Source: Mytilisepta virgata
Lineage: Eukaryota; Mollusca; Bivalvia; Mytilida; Mytilidae
Length of the DNA stretch: 64,000 nt
Assembly: GCA_028015205.1 (NCBI GenBank)
Contig: CM051516.1
Location: forward strand, 46,070,230-46,134,229
Direction: 5' to 3'
Below, in pieces: positions 60,389 to 64,000 of the stretch (the first letter of the stretch is position 1; each line of letters opens with the position of its first letter). A program made the position numbers and the translations under genes. Under the pieces are notes generated by a model. The model searched no databases. It worked only from the letters and a program-made list of their open reading frames with translations, and was not told where the DNA came from.

Positions 60389-62215
60389 AAAAAACAATAT
60401 ACCACCTATCAAGTCAATATCTTCAAGCACAACTGAAAAAAGTGTGGAAAACTGATTTGCCGGACTGACAGATGGACGAACATCAAACCTAGAAGTCAAC
60501 TTCGGCTTTGTCGGTAGGGGACTAACAAGGATTCTGATAGTATCATGAGTATTGTTGAGCAATACAATGTCCCTTACCAGCTTGAGCTGTGAGAATCAGA
60601 TATCTGGACAGATTCCAAAAAATCCTAAAACTATCTTTGTAAGAGGTACACAACAATTACCTGATCTACCTGATACTCAAACCTGATCTGCAGCTCATCA
60701 TTATTAGCTCACATATGAAAAATAATATCAGTTGGCTGAAAGGTTTATGAAAAAAATCCGGAATACTGTATTGTGACTGACAGAGTACAAACCTATCGTC
60801 CCTTTGGCATTGCAGGTAGGCGACTAATTACATCCAACCTTCCTTCATTCATCCTATGATCCAAGTGTTAATTACAGGTGTTATAATTAATAATATAAAC
60901 ATGGTTTGTTTAGCCTGCATATTAGTCTTACATGTAAATTTGGATTATCTTCTCTGATACTGCTAGATGGCTCTTTTTTAGGAAACCCGTCAATTGAAGT
61001 CATAGTCAGGTAAAAGGTGTCAAACTGGTATGTACATTTGTACCCACAAAGAACTATTTAAGGACAAAATATGATGGGTGTAGGTATTACAGTTGCTGAG
61101 AAATGGACTCAATCGTTAAAATTTGACATTTTTATCAAGTCAATGAACCTTTAAAAGACAATTATAAGGATGCAAAGTTTATTATATCATATAAGTATCT
61201 GTAGACAAAATGATATTAAGATTAAGTATTATTTTTGAAAAGTTATTAAGGTTTTCAAAAAGTGCACCACCACCGACAGAAAGGAATACCTATGTCTTGT
61301 CTTCAGTCTTCATATTGATATTAGGCATTAAACATTAAATTTCCACCAAAATAAAAAAAAACATTTCATTGAGTAAGGGGATAATAACCAATATATTATA
61401 TGTACATCATCTAGATTCAAAAAGCATGCCCAACACTGTTCATATTTTTAATAAACCTGTAACATTTCATTACTGATATTTAACAAGCTATACAAAACAC
61501 TCACAGATGTAATTCCTTCACATCTTTAAATATAAAAAAAAAAATAATCCAGCTAAACTTACTGAAGTCATTTTCTTATTTATAATATAGAAACTGTCTC
61601 AACAATTCTGGATTGTCAACATAATTCTGAAGAGAAGATCATACATTTACCTGCAGCTTTCTGTTTATATATTAACAGACAAAATATTCATTCTTATTAT
61701 ATAAAATTAAATTTAAAACTTTATTCCACACACTCATGCATTAAATATAGGTCGAAGTGACCCATATGATACTGAAAATCATCCCTATTTTTACCGATAT
61801 GTGTTGTATATTCTGTAAACCTTACTGAATAAGAATGTGTTACTACTGCCTTTTAGTCCATGGTTTTTGTTCTCAGAGCATTTGGTTATGGTAAAACTGT
61901 TATATATCAATTCTATTTATAAGATTATCAAATTTTTCATTTTTCTGGTATTTAAATGTTTATAATATAGTTAACAATATATTTATATATATACCATATT
62001 TCTGAATACATTTGTACTTCACTTCATCTTAAATCTTTTAATAATACAAAGAGTAATAACATCTGTAGTGTGATGAAATGGCTGGAGTTGTAAGGACTGT
62101 TGGACATAATTTTGGTAAGAAGAGATTCAGTTATACAAAATTTCTGGCTTTAGAATTATTTGAAACAAAATTTCATTCATAACAAAACATACAATATCGT
62201 CTACTCTACTCTACA
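60389..62215. other. Non-coding stretch after copy 3
   Basis: 60389-60800 is background repeat (compare 55020-55600). 60800-62215 is AT-rich with no gene, no RNA gene and no clear repeat that I can define. Confidence 0.5.
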
Positions 62216-63214
62216 AGAGGCTCAGTGGGCTGAGCCTGTATTGCTCACCTGGCCATTTTGTTTCACGGACCGGGAAGATTTATGCAAACTTTGTAAAGGA
62301 CCTTCCATAGATGCTCCATACCAAAAATCAGTTCATTTGGCTTTACGATTTCAGAGAAGAAGTTTTAAATTTCGACCAATCAGAACATGTAAATGCTCAT
62401 GGCAGCCATTTCGTTTCACGGACCGGGATGATTTATGCAAATTTTGTAAAGGACATTCCATAGATGTTCCATATCAAAAATCAGTTCATTTGGCTTTATG
62501 GTTTCAGAGGAGAAGTTTTAAATTTCGACCAATCAGAACATTTACATGCTCATGACGGCAATTTTGTTTCACGGAACAAGGAGATTTATGCAAATTTTGT
62601 AAGGGACCTTCCATAAATGCTCCATAGCAAAAATCAGTTCATTTGGCTTTACGGTTTCAGAGAAGTTTTAAATTTCGACCAATCAGAACATGAAAATGCT
62701 CATGGCGGCCATTTTGTTTCACAGACCGGGATGAGTTAAGCAAACTTGGTAAAGGACCTTCCATAGATGCTCCATACCAAAAATCAGTTCATTTGGCTTT
62801 ACGGTTTAAGACAAGTTTTAAATTTCAACCAATCAGAACATGTAAATGCTCATGGTGGCCATTTTGTTTCACGGACCAAGAAGATTTATGCAAACTTTGT
62901 AAAGGACCTTCCATAGATGCTCCATACCAAAAAATTAGTTAATTTGGCTTTACGGTTTCAGAGGAAAAGAAGTTTTAAATTTGGACCAATCAACATGAAA
63001 ATGCTAATGGCGACCATTTTGTTTTACCGACCAGGATGATTTATGCAAAGTTTGTAAAGGACCTTCCATAGAAGCTTCAGGCCAAGTTTCAGTTCAATAG
63101 GTCCAGGGGTTTCAGAGGAGAAGATGAAAATCTAAAAGTTTACAGACAGACGGACGGATGACGGACGCCAAGTGATGACAAAAGCTCACATTGCCTTTGG
63201 CAAGGTGAGCTAAA
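62216..63214. mobile_element. Dispersed repeat, GAGGCTC/AGCTCAC family, copy 4
   Basis: Starts 'gaggctcagtgggctgagcctgtattgctcacctgg' and ends with 'gacggacgccaagtgatgac' and the hairpin AGCTCACATTGCC-TTT-GGCAAGGTGAGCT. Between them are five to six copies of a repeat of about 152 bp built on 'ggccattttgtttcacggacc', 'gatttatgcaaa', 'ggaccttccatagatgctcc' and 'caaaaatcagttcatttggc'. These internal repeats differ from those of copy 3 although the ends match. Confidence 0.78.
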
Positions 63215-64000
63215 AATAAATGATAAAAAAGATTGCACTTAGATTAAAGACAACATGCAAATTTACAGACAGATTTTTCATCTTACACAGAATCAAAAGT
63301 TTATATGCATAACTATGTAAATATTTTTGCTAATCTGTCTCTTACAATACAGATTTCTTGTGTTATTTTATTTATAGATAATTATACATGTTCAAAGCAA
63401 AAAAGAAACTATAATTTGCCCAAAATAACAAGAAAATACATATTAATTATACTTTGTCTTATATTTCATTGTGTGATGAATATTATATACAATGTATACG
63501 TATGTGTCAAAAAATGATTTGTGATATTAATTTCCGACCATATTTCAACAATCTACATATATTTATAACATAAATATAAATTTTAAATTTGTGTGTTATT
63601 TCAACTTTTAAAGTGATTTATAATGCAGAGTGAACATAAAATGATAATTTCAAAGAACAGGAAGCTCATATCTTTTCTTAAACATATTACATGCAAAAAC
63701 TTCCTATGTGGTATAAGTTTATTAAACCCTAAATTGTGCTACAGATCCTTTTACAAGTTTTGACATCAATAAATTTCATGAATTTAAAAAATCATGATTA
63801 ATCCAGTAAAATATTTCAAAACAGTGAATATACAATGAAAAATATCAAATATATTAGGGCTATTCCAGAAAAAAGTGACTCCTGGGGGCAGAACGCCCAT
63901 GAAATTTAGGGGTACCACCAATAGATTTAAATTAAAAAACACACCCCCACCAACTATTTCATATTTTGGATAAACCCCCCCCACCAACAAATTTAAATAA
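63215..64000. other. AT-rich end of window
   Basis: No gene seen. From about 63857 a different repeat-like sequence starts ('gggctattccagaaaaaa...ccacccccacc') and is cut by the window end. Confidence 0.5.

Noticed and set aside
59075..60562. Short frames in the 164-bp tandem repeats
   Set aside because: They follow the repeat period, lie on both strands and show no protein motif.
62160..62555. 131-residue frame with duplicated FTDRxDLCKxCK segments
   Set aside because: The internal duplication is the 152-bp DNA repeat; sister copies carry frameshifts, so it is not a zinc-finger gene.

Overview
This is eukaryotic nuclear DNA, AT-rich and dominated by repeats, most likely from a bivalve mollusc or another lophotrochozoan. 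The organism call rests on the intronless orphan rhodopsin-type GPCR, on Tx1-like LINEs, and on dispersed repeats with GAGGCTC/GAGCCT starts and 'AAGTGATG...AGCTCAC' ends that I associate with bivalve genomes from memory. There are no prokaryotic genes, operons or CRISPR arrays. Only one ordinary protein gene looks intact.

Region 1 (1-22732, remnant to 28702) is a tandem array of tRNA-Ser(GCT) genes. The unit is about 780-810 bp and occurs as two subtypes, A and B, that mostly alternate, giving a higher-order period near 1582 bp. Sixteen tRNA genes look structurally complete, one has a damaged acceptor stem, and two sites are cut by retrotransposons. Three B units carry the same 711-bp element with terminal inverted repeats, so it was copied along with the array. 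One inter-unit spacer holds an antisense LINE 3' end.

Region 2 (15488-21549 and 22733-28317) holds two diverged APE-type LINEs of Tx1-like character. Their 3' ends join the tRNA-Ser gene at the same place, the start of the anticodon stem. The first has a 7-bp target duplication (GCGATGG) and sits as a split in a tRNA gene. Both have ORF1 with CCHC knuckles and ORF2 with endonuclease, reverse transcriptase and a C-terminal CCHC motif. ORF1 of the first also carries an unusual five-fold 12-residue Cys repeat. The recurring target suggests a tRNA-gene-specific LINE lineage living in the array. Both copies are disrupted by frameshifts, and the second also by stops.

Region 3 (28703-44484) is a 15.8-kb inverted structure: 1.26-kb inverted arms surround unique DNA and about 9 kb of 92-93 bp satellite. 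The satellite runs in + orientation to 38040 and then flips to -. A 5'-truncated LINE (32025-34956) sits in the satellite where it replaced 7 bp of target, and a paralogous empty site is present at 36974-36980.

Region 4 (44485-64000) has one apparently intact gene, a 377-aa seven-helix receptor on the minus strand (47505-48638). Around it are several tandem-repeat families, a 1.09-kb inverted-repeat element crowded with GTTCC/GGAAC motifs, a 354-bp Mutator-like MITE with a 9-bp target duplication, and four dispersed repeats (53669-54815, 55604-58857, 58946-60388, 62216-63214) with internal 150-170 bp tandem blocks.

All positions were read by eye. No alignment, HMM or tRNA-folding program was run.
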